In this document: positions 18,219 to 26,942 of the stretch, piece after piece
Layout: the number at the start of each line of letters is the position of its first letter
Position numbering within the stretch: position 1 is the first letter of the stretch
Assembly: GCA_016704895.1 (NCBI GenBank)
Contig: JADIZG010000064.1
Coordinates: 34,534-98,533 of the forward strand
DNA from: Betaproteobacteria bacterium
GTDB lineage: Bacteria; Pseudomonadota; Gammaproteobacteria; Burkholderiales; Casimicrobiaceae
Direction of reading: 5' to 3'
Length of the DNA stretch: 64,000 nucleotides
The notes under the pieces: model-generated
What the model was told of the DNA's origin: nothing
Database searches by the model: none
Seen by the model: the letters and a program-made list of their open reading frames with translations, nothing else
Made by a program: the position numbers and the translations under genes

Positions 18219-19513
18219 AGAAGAAACGTGTTGCGATCACCGGGCTCGGTCTCGTCACGCCCGCCGGCAACGACGTCGCCTCGACCTGGGCGACGCTGCA
18301 GTCGGGCCGGAGCATGGGCGCGCCGATCACGATCTTCGACGCTTCGGGCTTCTCGACGCGCATCGCTGCCGAGGTTAAGGGTTTCGACGCGCGCGCCGTC
18401 ATCGACGACCGGCGTCTGCTCAAGTTCGCGAACCGTTCGCACGCGTTCGCGCTGGCGGCGGCCGACCAGGCGCTCGCCGACGCGGGCGTCCGTCCGACGC
18501 CCGCGACGAGCGCGCGCTGGGGCCTGTCGGTCGGCACCGGCATGATGGGGATGGCGTGGGACGACCTCTCGTCGCTCGGGCTCGCCGCTGCGGACGGCGA
18601 GGACGTCGACCCGGTCCGCCTGCAGGGCAGCGACACCGGGCGCGACCCGATGGTGTTCTGCCGCGCGCAGACCTCGGCGGGACTCGCGCTGCTCGGCCGG
18701 CGCTACGGCATCGGCGGGTACTCGACGAGCGTGCACACCGCGTGCGCGTCCGGCGGGCAGGCGGTCGGCACGGCGATGAAGCTGATCCGGCGCGGCACCG
18801 TCGACTTCGCGCTCGCGGGAGGCTTCGACTCGATGGTCAACCCGGTCGGGCTCGCCGGCTTCTGCCTGCTGGGCGCCGTCTCCGCGGACAACGACGCGCC
18901 GTCGCGCGCGAGCCGGCCGTTCGACGCGACGCGCAACGGCTTCGTGCTGGGCGAGGGCGCGGGCTTCGTCGTGCTCGAGTCGTGGGAGCGCGCGGTCGCT
19001 CGCGGCGCGCGCATCTACGCGGAGATCGCCGGCGACGGCAACTCGCTGTCGTCGTACCGGATCACCGACTCGCATCCGTCCGGCGACGGTCCGATCCAGG
19101 CGATGCACTGGGCGCTCGCCGACGCCGACGCGACGCCGCAGGACGTCGACTACGTGAACGCGCACGGCACGTCGACGCCGATGAACGACCGCAGCGAGAG
19201 CGCCGCGATGCACGCGGTGTTCGGCTCGGACGTCGGTCGCGTGTCGGTGAGCTCGACGAAGAGCGCGATGGGACACCTGATCGCCGCGGCAGGCGCGGTC
19301 GAGGCTGCCGTCTGCGCGCTGTCGATCCACCACGGCGTGCTGCCGGTCAACGCGAACTACGTGCATCCGGATCCCGACTGCATGCTGAATCTCGTCGTCG
19401 GCGCCGCGCGGAAGCAGCCGGTTCGCGTCGCGCTGTCGAACTCGCTCGGTTTCGGCGGCTCGAACAGTTGCCTCGCGTTCCGCCATCCCGACTTCGACGG
19501 AGGGCGGACATGA
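18215..19513 (+). CDS. Beta-ketoacyl-ACP synthase (KS-alpha type)
   Basis: 432 residues with an intact catalytic set: Cys177 in HTACASGGQA, His317 in VNAHGTST, Lys349 and His354 in STKSAMGHLIAAAG. It condenses malonyl-ACP with an acyl-ACP. GTG start overlapping the dehydratase TGA, and its own TGA overlaps the ATG of the next ketosynthase. Pairing with a Cys-less partner resembles KS/chain-length-factor pairs of type II polyketide and aryl-polyene systems. Confidence 0.93.
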   Translation: MKKKRVAITGLGLVTPAGNDVASTWATLQSGRSMGAPITIFDASGFSTRIAAEVKGFDARAVIDDRRLLKFANRSHAFALAAADQALADAGVRPTPATSARWGLSVGTGMMGMAWDDLSSLGLAAADGEDVDPVRLQGSDTGRDPMVFCRAQTSAGLALLGRRYGIGGYSTSVHTACASGGQAVGTAMKLIRRGTVDFALAGGFDSMVNPVGLAGFCLLGAVSADNDAPSRASRPFDATRNGFVLGEGAGFVVLESWERAVARGARIYAEIAGDGNSLSSYRITDSHPSGDGPIQAMHWALADADATPQDVDYVNAHGTSTPMNDRSESAAMHAVFGSDVGRVSVSSTKSAMGHLIAAAGAVEAAVCALSIHHGVLPVNANYVHPDPDCMLNLVVGAARKQPVRVALSNSLGFGGSNSCLAFRHPDFDGGRT

Positions 19514-20787
19514 ACGGGAGAACGCCGGTCGTCGTCACTGGCCTGGGCGCGATCTGCGGCGCGGGCAAGTCGCCCGCGTCGATCCTCGACGCGATCCTCG
19601 AGGGCAGGAGCGCGCTCGCGCCGATCGCGTCGTGGGACGTCGCGCACTGGCCGCGTCCGATCGCCGCCGAGATCGCCGACTTCAACGCGGCCCAGCTCGC
19701 GGGCGACCGCAAGCTGCTGAAGCTCATCCGCCGCACCGACGTCGTCGGGCTCTACGCCGCGGGCGAGGCGGTGAAGGAAGCCGGCTTCGTCGCGCATCGC
19801 GAGGGCCTCGCCGCCGCCGCCGCCGCGCATTTCTCGGAGCGCACGGGCCTGTACGCGGGCTCGGGCGGCGGCAACTACCAGAACCAGTACGACTACTTCC
19901 CGCTGATCGAACAGGCAGCGGGGGCGTTGCCGGCTTTCGGCAGCGAGCTCGCCAGCATGGTCAATCCGATGTGGCTGCTCAAGTCGCTGCCCAACAACGT
20001 GCTGTGCCACGTCGGCATCCGTTTCGGGATCAAGGGTCCGAACGCCTGCATCACCAATCACAGCGTGAGCGGGCTCCTGGCGATCGTCGAGGCGGCCGCC
20101 GGCATCGTGAACGGGGAGGCGGACCGCGCGGTCGCCGTGGGCCACGACACGCCGATCGAGCCGCAGAACGTCTTCTACTACCACGGCGCGGGACTGCTCG
20201 CGCGCGAGACGCTCAGGCCCTTCGACGCGTCGCGGGACGGCAGCCTGATGGGCGAGGGGGCCGGCGCGATGATGGTCGAGAGCGAAGCCTCGGCGCGCGC
20301 GCGCGGCGCGGCGGTGCTGGGGCGCGTGCTGGGAGCCGGCCACGCCACCGAGAGCGAAGGGCTCCTCGCGATTCGCGACGACGGCGAGGGGCCGGCGAGA
20401 GCGATCCGCGCGGCGCTGGCCGAAGCGGGCGTCGACGAGCGCGACGTCGGGATGATCGTCGCGCACGGCAACGGCACGCCCGCCTCGGACGCGTCCGAGG
20501 CGCTCGCGATCCTCGACGTGTTCGGCGCCGACGCGCCGCCGGTCACCGCGTTCAAGTGGTCGATCGGCCACCTGATCGCCGCCGCGGGCGCGATCGAAAC
20601 GGTGCTCGCGCTCGAGGCACTGCGGCGCGGCGTCGTGCCGGGCATTCCGGTGCTCGATCGCATCGATCCGGCGTTCGCCGCGCTGCCGGTCTCGCGCGAG
20701 ACGCGCAAGCCCCGGAGCGACGTCGCGCTCGTGCTGTCGCGCGGGTTCGGCGGCACCGACGGCGCGCTGCTCGTCCGCGCGGCCTGA
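19510..20787 (+). CDS. Ketosynthase-like partner with active-site Cys replaced by Ser (CLF-like)
   Basis: 425 residues, same fold as its neighbour. The nucleophile position is Ser185 (ITNHSVSGLLAI) instead of Cys. His319 (VAHGNGTPASD), Lys349 and His354 (FKWSIGHLIAAAG) are kept. This suggests a chain-length-factor-like subunit forming a heterodimer with the upstream ketosynthase, though retained His and Lys leave room for decarboxylase or acyl-transfer activity. ATGA overlap with the preceding gene supports stoichiometric co-translation. Confidence 0.88.
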   Translation: MNGRTPVVVTGLGAICGAGKSPASILDAILEGRSALAPIASWDVAHWPRPIAAEIADFNAAQLAGDRKLLKLIRRTDVVGLYAAGEAVKEAGFVAHREGLAAAAAAHFSERTGLYAGSGGGNYQNQYDYFPLIEQAAGALPAFGSELASMVNPMWLLKSLPNNVLCHVGIRFGIKGPNACITNHSVSGLLAIVEAAAGIVNGEADRAVAVGHDTPIEPQNVFYYHGAGLLARETLRPFDASRDGSLMGEGAGAMMVESEASARARGAAVLGRVLGAGHATESEGLLAIRDDGEGPARAIRAALAEAGVDERDVGMIVAHGNGTPASDASEALAILDVFGADAPPVTAFKWSIGHLIAAAGAIETVLALEALRRGVVPGIPVLDRIDPAFAALPVSRETRKPRSDVALVLSRGFGGTDGALLVRAA

Positions 20788-20795
20788 TCCGCTCC

Positions 20796-22012
20796 GTGAC
20801 CGAGTCACCGCCCGCCGGCGAGCGCTGCGGGATCGACACGGTCGCGATCGACCGCGTCGAGCGCATGCTGGACGCGAACGACGCGGCGTCGATCGCGCGG
20901 CTCTTCACCGCGCGCGAGCTCGCGGACGCGGGCGAGGGACCGGGGCGCGCCGCGTCGCTCGCCGCGCGCTTCGCCGCGAAGGAAGCGTGCCTCAAGCTCT
21001 TTCCGCGCGAGACCGCGCTCGAGGCGATCGCGGCGTCCGACTTTCGGTCGAGCGCGACGACTACGGCGCGCCGCAGGTCGTCCCGGGCCCGGCGGCCGAG
21101 GTCGTGATGGGACGCTACCGGATCGCGCGCATCGCGCTGTCGATGTCGCATGACGCGACGAACGCGACCGCCGTCGCCGTGGCCGAGCGTGCGACGACCG
21201 ACGTCCCCGCGCTGGGACGGTTCGTGTGGCGCTGGATGCCGTTCCGGCGCGCCGTCGTGATGGACAACCTGCGCCGCGTCTACGGCGACCGCGTCGACGA
21301 GGCGGAGATCGTGCGGCTGGCGCAGGCGCACTACGCGCACCTCGCGCGCCTGGTGATCGAGTTCCTGCGCTTCCGCTGGCTGTCGGACGAGCGCAAGGCC
21401 GCGATCGTGCGCGTCGAGAACATCGACCTCGTGCGCGCCGTGCACGCGCGCGGCAAGGGCGTGCTGATCCTGACCGGGCACTTCGGCAACTGGGAGGTCG
21501 CGACGATCGCGGGCGTGCGCAAGGTGCCCGAGGCGCACGGCCGTTTCCATTTCGTTCGCCGCGCGATCAAGCCGAGATGGCTCGAGTCGCTGGTGACCAG
21601 GCGCTTCCAGCGCGCGGGCTTCGGCGTGCTGCCCAAGCGCGGGTCGCTCGACGCGCTCGTCGAGCGCCTCGAGGCCGGCGACCTCGTCGTGTTTCCGTTC
21701 GACCAGCACGCGCACGGGCGCGACGGCGTCGCAGTCGAGTTCTTCGGCCATCCGGCGGGCACGTTCAGGAGCCTCGCGATCATCGCGCAGGCGACCGGCG
21801 CGCCGGTGATGCCCGCGGCCTCCTGGCGGGAACCCGACGGCTCGCACGTGCTGCGCTTCGAGGAGCCGCTCGAGCCGATCGCCTGCGACGACCCGAAGGA
21901 GGAGCTGCTGCGCAACACGCGTGCCTACAACGCCGCGCTGGAGCGCTTCGTCGTCCGCCATCCCGAGCAGTGGTGGTGGGTGCACCGTCGCTGGAAGGCC
22001 CGGGCGGCTTAG
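20796..22012 (+). CDS. AcpS-like phosphopantetheinyl transferase fused to LpxL-like acyltransferase (frameshifted)
   Basis: The N-terminal part looks like a 4'-phosphopantetheinyl transferase: CGIDTVAIDRVERML and RFAAKEACLKLF bind Mg-CoA. One base missing from the T run 21042-21044 must be restored to continue as SVERDDYGAPQVV and IALSMSHDATNATAVAVAE. Without a stop the frame then enters an LpxL-type lysophospholipid acyltransferase: FVWRWMPFRRAVVMDNLRRV, catalytic TGHFGNWEVA (H-x4-E), FDQHAHGRDGVAVEFFG. The first half would activate the cluster ACP and the second transfer an acyl chain to a lipid acceptor. GTG start 8 bp after the KS-like gene. Whether this is a true fusion or two genes with a lost boundary is unclear. 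Confidence 0.75.
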
Positions 22013-22116
22013 CGCAGGACCGGCCGGCGGGGCCTGCCCCCCGAACCGCCCCGCCCGCGGCCCCGGGGGGCGCTGGTGCCGCGCCGCAGGCCAGGCGCCC
22101 GGCGTGCATCCGATCC

Positions 22117-22192
22117 TGGCGCCCCGAACACGAATCGAACGTGCGACCTGCCCCTTAGGAGGGGGCTGCTCTATCCACTGAGCTACCGGGGC
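22117..22192 (-). tRNA. tRNA-Arg (anticodon CCT)
   Basis: Folds as a standard cloverleaf: acceptor GCCCCGG pairs with TCGGGGC, D-arm GCTCAGTGGATAGAGC, anticodon loop CTCCTAA (anticodon CCT, reading AGG), T-loop TTCGATT with stem GCACG/CGTGT. The 3' CCA is encoded. The acceptor is preceded by a TAGAAT promoter element. Confidence 0.95.
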
Positions 22193-22203
22193 GTGCGGGC
22201 GTG

Positions 22204-22209
22204 ATTCTA
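22204..22209 (-). promoter_or_regulatory. Candidate -10 (TAGAAT) for tRNA-Arg
   Basis: TAGAAT on the minus strand, 11 bases before the mature tRNA 5' end. Confidence 0.5.
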
Positions 22210-22308
22210 CCGGAGCGGGCGGCATCGCTCCCGGCCGGGCGCGCAGTGCGTCTGGCGCGCGGCGTCGGGGCGACCTACACTTCGGGGGCTCCCGCCCGCC
22301 GCCCCATC

Positions 22309-23007
22309 GTGGAAACGCTGGAACGCCTGATCCTGACGGTCACGCCGCTCGACGCGCTCGCGCTCGCGCTGTTCGTCGGCGCGTGGTTCGGCTACAGCTT
22401 CTACGCCGACCGCGAGATGGAGTCCGCGCGCGGCCTGCGCGCGCTGATGCACCGGAACCGGCTCGAATGGGCACGCCAGATGGTCGTGCGCGACCAGCGG
22501 CTGCTCGACGCCTCGCTGACCGGCCACCTGATGAACAGCGTCTCGTTCTACGCGAACACGACGATCTACATCGTCGCCGCGCTGATCGCGACCGCGGGCG
22601 CGATCGACTCGCTCGTGCAGTTCGCCGCGGAACTGCCGTTCGCTGGCCGCCAGTCGAAGCTGCTCGTCGAGGCCAAGATCTTCCTGCTGATCACCGTCTT
22701 CGTGTTCGCCTACTTCAAGTTCACGTGGGCGCATCGGCAGTACAGCCTGCTGCTCGTGCTGATCGGATGCACGCCCGACCGATCGCGACCGCCCGACGAG
22801 CTCGAAGGCTACGCGCAGAAGTGCGCGCGGCTCAACACGCTCGCGGCGGACGAGTTCAACCGCGGAATCCGCAGCTATTACTTCGGATTCGCCGCGCTCG
22901 GGTGGTTCCTGCACGTCTGGCTGTTCGCCGCGCTCACGCTCCTGATCCTCGCGGTGCTGTGGCGCCGGGACTTCCGCTCGCGAACCGCGCGCGCTCTCGC
23001 GGCCTGA
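22309..23007 (+). CDS. DUF599 membrane protein
   Basis: About 232 residues with four predicted membrane helices (PLDALALALFVGAWFGYSFY; TTIYIVAALIATAGAIDSLV; KIFLLITVFVFAYFKFTWAH; FGFAALGWFLHVWLFAALTL). The conserved segments FYANTTIYIVAAL and GIRSYYFGFAALGW match the DUF599 family of unknown function. GTG at 22309 chosen because residues upstream are unlike the family. Divergent from the tRNA and facing tag. Confidence 0.8.
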   Translation: METLERLILTVTPLDALALALFVGAWFGYSFYADREMESARGLRALMHRNRLEWARQMVVRDQRLLDASLTGHLMNSVSFYANTTIYIVAALIATAGAIDSLVQFAAELPFAGRQSKLLVEAKIFLLITVFVFAYFKFTWAHRQYSLLLVLIGCTPDRSRPPDELEGYAQKCARLNTLAADEFNRGIRSYYFGFAALGWFLHVWLFAALTLLILAVLWRRDFRSRTARALAA

Positions 23008-23033
23008 ACGTCCCGATCCGGGCAGCGCCTGCG

Positions 23034-23639
23034 TCAGGCGCGCACGCGGCGCCCGAGGCGCAGCACGGTGTCGTGGCGGTGGCAGGCGACCAGGTGGTCG
23101 TTGGTGAGGCCGGCGGCCTGCATCAGCGCCTGGCAGGTCGTCGATCCGACGAACCGGAAACCGTGCGCGCGCAGGAGCTTCGCGAGTGCGTCCGAGTACG
23201 CCGTGCGTGCGGGAACCTCGCCCATCGACCGGTAGCGCGGCGAGCGCGGCGTTCCGTCGACGACCGACCAGGCGAGCGCCGCGAGCGTCGAGCCGGCGCG
23301 ATGCAGCGCGAGGAGCGCGCGCGCGTTCGACACGACGCTCTCGATCTTCCCGCGGTGGCGCACGATCGCCGGGTTGCCGACGAGCCGCCCGATCCGGCGG
23401 GCGTCGAAACGGGCGACGCGCGCCGGATCGAATCCGGCGAACGCCTCGCGGTAGCCGTCGCGCTTCGCGAGGATCGTGCGCCAGGCGAGCCCCGCCTGCG
23501 CGCCCTCGAGCGTCAGGAGCTCGAAGAGCGCGCGCTCGTCGACCACCGGCACGCCCCACTCGCGGTCGTGGTAGTCGCGCTCCATCGCGCTGCCTTCGGA
23601 CCACGGGCAGCGGGGAAGGGCGGATTCGGCGGCGGACAT
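23034..23639 (-). CDS. tag: DNA-3-methyladenine glycosylase I
   Basis: 201 residues. It excises 3-methyladenine from alkylated DNA in base-excision repair. Typical motifs: PRCPWS near the N-terminus and DREWGVPVVDERALFELL, the base-pocket region QAGLAWRTILAKRDGYREAF, FVGSTTCQALMQAAGLTNDH and C-terminal CHRHDTVL. Cys and His at both ends are the structural zinc ligands known in this family. ATG 23639 lies six bases after a TATCAT, so the transcript is likely leaderless. Confidence 0.93.
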   Translation of the reverse strand: MSAAESALPRCPWSEGSAMERDYHDREWGVPVVDERALFELLTLEGAQAGLAWRTILAKRDGYREAFAGFDPARVARFDARRIGRLVGNPAIVRHRGKIESVVSNARALLALHRAGSTLAALAWSVVDGTPRSPRYRSMGEVPARTAYSDALAKLLRAHGFRFVGSTTCQALMQAAGLTNDHLVACHRHDTVLRLGRRVRA

Positions 23640-23645
23640 CGGCGG

Positions 23646-23651
23646 ATGATA
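23646..23651 (-). promoter_or_regulatory. Candidate -10 (TATCAT) for tag
   Basis: TATCAT on the minus strand with a six-base spacer to the ATG at 23639. Confidence 0.4.
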
Positions 23652-23722
23652 GCGGCCGCCCGTCGGCGGGGTCCCCATCGGCTTCCGAACGGCCCGGCGT
23701 TGAGCGGCACCGGCCGGACCGG

Positions 23723-23728
23723 CACAAT
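23723..23728 (+). promoter_or_regulatory. Candidate -10 (CACAAT) for aat-bpt
   Basis: CACAAT followed by six bases (CGCAGC) and the GTG of aat at 23735; transcription from here would start at or next to the start codon. Confidence 0.4.
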
Positions 23729-23734
23729 CGCAGC

Positions 23735-24475
23735 GTGATCGCCTGGCTCACGCCGCAGCAGCCGTTCCCACCGCTCGACGCCGCGCTCGCCGAGCCCAAC
23801 GGGCTCCTCGCGGCCGGCGGCGGGCTTTCGCCCGAGCGGGTCGTCGAGGCTTACCGGCGAGGCATCTTTCCCTGGTACTCGGAGGGGCAGCCGGTGCTGT
23901 GGTGGAGCCCGGACCCGCGCATGGTGCTGTTCACCGCCGAGTTCCGCGTCCGGCGCTCGCTGGCGAAGCGCGTGCGCCAGCGTCGCTACGAGATCCGGCT
24001 CGATACGGCGTTCGAGCGCGTGATCCGCGCCTGCGCCGGGCCGCGGCAGGGGCAGGACGGGACCTGGATCACCGAGGCGATGATCGCGACCTACGTCGAG
24101 CTCCACCGGCGCGGCGTCGCGCATTCGGTCGAGGCGTGGCGCGACGGCGAACTCGCCGGCGGCCTCTACGGGATCGCGCTCGGGCGCGTGTTCTTCGGCG
24201 AGTCGATGTTCGCGCGCGAGGCCGACGCGTCGAAGGTCGCGCTCGTGCACCTGGTCGAGCGGCTCAGGCGCGATGGCGTCCCGCTCGTCGACTGTCAGCA
24301 GGAGACCTCGCACCTCGCGGGCTTCGGCGCCCGTCCGATCCCCCGTCGCGCGTTTGCGGCGCTGCTCGCGCAATTGATACACTCCGACGCGCCGCCCGCC
24401 CCGTGGATCGCGGGGCGCTGGACGGCGCCCGAGACCGACATCGATCGCGACACCGAGACCGCGCCCGCCCCGTGA
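23735..24475 (+). CDS. aat: Leucyl/phenylalanyl-tRNA--protein transferase
   Basis: 246 residues. It attaches Leu or Phe to N-terminal Arg/Lys of proteins, marking them for ClpAP by the N-degron pathway. Clear family motifs: [96 protein letters not shown]. The GTG start lies just after a -10-like hexamer. The TGA overlaps the GTG of bpt. Confidence 0.95.
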   Translation: MIAWLTPQQPFPPLDAALAEPNGLLAAGGGLSPERVVEAYRRGIFPWYSEGQPVLWWSPDPRMVLFTAEFRVRRSLAKRVRQRRYEIRLDTAFERVIRACAGPRQGQDGTWITEAMIATYVELHRRGVAHSVEAWRDGELAGGLYGIALGRVFFGESMFAREADASKVALVHLVERLRRDGVPLVDCQQETSHLAGFGARPIPRRAFAALLAQLIHSDAPPAPWIAGRWTAPETDIDRDTETAPAP

Positions 24476-25191
24476 GCAAGCTCAACGACCTGCCGCTCGC
24501 GTCGCTGCAGTTCTACGCGACGGCGCCGTACCCGTGCAGCTACCTGCCGGAACGGCTCGCGCGCTCGCAGGTGGCCACGCCGTCGCACCTGATCGACGCG
24601 CGCGTCTACGGCGAGCTGGTCAGGCTGGGCTTCCGCCGCAGCGGCGCGTTCACCTACCGCCCCTATTGCGACAGCTGCCGCGCGTGCGTGCCCGTGCGCG
24701 TGCCCGTCGCGGCGTTCCGACCCAACCGCACGCAGCGTCGCGTCGCCCGTGCCCACGCGTCGCTCGCCGTCACGCGCCGCGAGCTGGGCTACGACAGCGA
24801 GCACTACGCGCTCTACCTTCGCTACCAGCGCCACCGCCATCCGGGCGGCGGCATGGACCAGGACAGCCGCGAGCAGTACCAGCACTTCCTGCTCCACAGC
24901 AACGTCGCGACCGATCTCGTCGAGTTCCGCGAGGGCGGCGCGCTCCGGATGGTGAGCCTCGTCGACCGGCTCGCCGACGGGCTGTCGTCGGTCTACACGT
25001 TCTTCGAGCCCGACCTTCCGGGGACGAGCTTCGGGACCTGGAACATCCTGTGGCAGATCCGGCGCTGCGCCGACCTGGGCCTCCCGTATCTGTATCTCGG
25101 CTACTGGATCGCCGAGAGCGCCAAGATGGCCTACAAGGCGTCGTTCCGCCCGATCGAGGGGCTGGTCGACGGTCGCTGGACGGTCCTCTGA
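24472..25191 (+). CDS. bpt: Aspartate/glutamate leucyltransferase (arginyltransferase family)
   Basis: 239 residues, ATE-family. It leucylates N-terminal Asp/Glu in the bacterial N-degron pathway. Motifs: [40 protein letters not shown] with the cysteine set, [14 protein letters not shown], and [20 protein letters not shown]. Start GTG overlaps the aat stop. Usual aat-bpt pairing of betaproteobacteria, though pyrD does not follow here. Confidence 0.95.
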   Translation: MSKLNDLPLASLQFYATAPYPCSYLPERLARSQVATPSHLIDARVYGELVRLGFRRSGAFTYRPYCDSCRACVPVRVPVAAFRPNRTQRRVARAHASLAVTRRELGYDSEHYALYLRYQRHRHPGGGMDQDSREQYQHFLLHSNVATDLVEFREGGALRMVSLVDRLADGLSSVYTFFEPDLPGTSFGTWNILWQIRRCADLGLPYLYLGYWIAESAKMAYKASFRPIEGLVDGRWTVL

Positions 25192-25687
25192 CCCTTTCCC
25201 GCGCCGCGCGCCGGCGCCCACCCTGTCGCCGCCGCCGGCCCGCCACCCGCTGCGGCCGGGCGCGGAACGGGTCCGGCCGGGCCGCCGCCTCCGGCTTCGC
25301 CCCCCGGAGCCGACCGACCTTGCCGCGCGCGAAGGTGTTCCTGCAACACGCTGTTTCTTGTGCTGATCAGCTAAGCCCCTGCGCGTGCCCGCCCCGGCGT
25401 CGCCTGACGGCCCTGCCGCCTGGTCGGCAGTGTCCGGTTGTGGCCCCGGGTCGGCTCGACCGCAACAGATTGCGGTTTGTCAGCGAATCTTGTCGCGCAC
25501 AACCAAAACAATTTGTAGGCGACAAATATGTGTATATTGTTGTCAACCGGGTGAGAACCGGGCCAGAAACGGTTGATTTCGCTCAAGGCCGGCAATGGAC
25601 AATTTGCGCACGAATACCTTGTTTGCCACAATCCGTGTCACCCCACCCGTTTTACCGTCACAACCCCACCCCACAGGGAGCCTTGCC
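25192..25687. other. Intergenic region upstream of rpfF
   Basis: No convincing gene. The first 200 bp are GC-rich like the rest of the window. About 25470-25640 is markedly AT-richer, with GACAAATATG, TATATT and repeated AACCGGG, and contains the palindrome at 25521-25544 and a CAACCG/CGGTTG inverted pair (about 25544-25575). It probably holds the rpfF promoter and control sites. An AGGGAG ribosome site lies before the ATG at 25688. Confidence 0.5.
25521..25544. promoter_or_regulatory. Palindromic operator-like site upstream of rpfF
   Basis: Nested symmetry: an inner perfect pair AATAT-GTGT-ATATT (25525-25538) inside an outer GACAA...TTGTC pair (25521-25525 and 25540-25544). It stands out by base composition, about 145 bp before the rpfF start. 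Confidence 0.45.
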
Positions 25688-26608
25688 ATGAACGCGTTCG
25701 CCGAAGTCCGCTACCTTCCCCACGCACGGCTCGAGCAAGTCGAATCCCGTTTCGACGCCGAGCGGGGCATCTACTGGGCGTACATGAATCCGCGCCCGCG
25801 CGCGTGCTTCAACCGCGAGCTGCTCTCCGACCTGTCGGCGTGGGTCGACACGATCGAGAACGCCGGGGGGACGATGGCCGACGAGAGCGGACGCGTCGCG
25901 CCCGTGCACTACGCGGTCATCGCATCGAAGCTGCCCGGCGTGTTCAACCTGGGCGGCGACCTCGCGCTGTTCCGCACGGCGATCGAGCGGCGCGAGCGCT
26001 CGACGCTGGCGCACTACGGCCGCGCGTGCGTCGACGTGCTCTACCGCTGGTGGAAGAACGCGAACACGCCGCTCACGACGATCGCGCTCGTGCAGGGCGA
26101 GGCGCTCGGCGGCGGGTTCGAGTGCGCGCTCGGCTCGTCGGTGATCGTCGCCGAGGAAGACGCGCGGATGGGCTTCCCCGAAGTGCTGTTCAACCTGTTC
26201 CCGGGCATGGGGGCGTACAGCTTCCTGTCGCGAAAGGTCGGCCGGCGCACGACCGAGGAGCTGATCACGAGCGGCGCGATCTACACGGCGCGCCAGCTCT
26301 ACGACATGGGTGTCGTCGACGTGATCACGCCTACCGGCACCGGCGAGGCCGCGGTCGAGAGCTATGTCCGCAAGCACCAGCGCGCGGGCAACGGCCGCCG
26401 CGGCATCGAGTCGATCGCGAAGGAGATGAATCCGCTGTCGCACGAGGAGCTCGTGCGCATCGTCGAACTCTGGGCCGATGCCGCACTGCGCCTGTCCGAG
26501 CGCGACCTCAGGATGATGGACCGGCTCGTGCGCGCGCAGCAGCGCATCCAGTCGCCCGAGGCATCCGAGTCGAACGTCGTCGCACTGGCGGTGGGCGCGG
26601 GCGACTGA
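25688..26608 (+). CDS. rpfF: RpfF, DSF-family quorum-signal synthase (crotonase fold)
   Basis: 306 residues. RpfF dehydrates 3-hydroxyacyl-ACP and releases the cis-2-unsaturated fatty acid used as diffusible signal factor. Both catalytic Glu are present with the known 20-residue spacing: Glu145 in QGEALGGGFECAL and Glu165 in MGFPEVLFNLFPGMGAYSF. GVFNLGGDLALFRTAIE and LRMMDRLVRAQQRI are also characteristic. The ATG with AGGGAG upstream is preferred to the earlier TTG or ATG. The convergent neighbour is an RpfC-type sensor, as in Xanthomonas. RpfG and RpfB are not next to it. Confidence 0.92.
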   Translation: MNAFAEVRYLPHARLEQVESRFDAERGIYWAYMNPRPRACFNRELLSDLSAWVDTIENAGGTMADESGRVAPVHYAVIASKLPGVFNLGGDLALFRTAIERRERSTLAHYGRACVDVLYRWWKNANTPLTTIALVQGEALGGGFECALGSSVIVAEEDARMGFPEVLFNLFPGMGAYSFLSRKVGRRTTEELITSGAIYTARQLYDMGVVDVITPTGTGEAAVESYVRKHQRAGNGRRGIESIAKEMNPLSHEELVRIVELWADAALRLSERDLRMMDRLVRAQQRIQSPEASESNVVALAVGAGD

Positions 26609-26942
26609 TCGTCGCGGCATGACGGCCCGCCGGGCGCGGGCCGAAGACGGCTAGCGGCGATCGGCGCGGCGGCGGGGCCGCCCGGGGGGTCAGCGAGCGG
26701 GGGCGGAGCGACGGCGTGGGGCCGTACGCGATGCCGGTCGCGACCGCGGATCGAGCGGCAGCAGGGATCGTGCAGGAGGCGTGCCGGCGTGGGGCCGGTG
26801 CGCCGGCAACGAGCGCGCCGCCGTCGTCGGGCGCGTCCGCGGGATGGCGTCGGCGTGGGGCCGGCGCCGGACCGCAATGGAAGCGGGAATCGGGGAATCG
26901 CGTCCCAGGCGAGGCGGTCGTGCGACCGCGTGCGCGCCGCGC
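26609..26942. other. Intergenic region between convergent rpfF and rpfC
   Basis: GC-rich, no supported gene. It contains the hairpin at 26624-26642 just after rpfF; the rest shows short GCGTGGGGCCG-type repeats but nothing assignable. Confidence 0.4.
26624..26642 (+). terminator. GC hairpin after rpfF
   Basis: Perfect stem GGCCCGC / GCGGGCC with loop CGGGC, 16 bp after the rpfF stop. No T-run follows, so it may only stabilise the 3' end. Confidence 0.4.
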
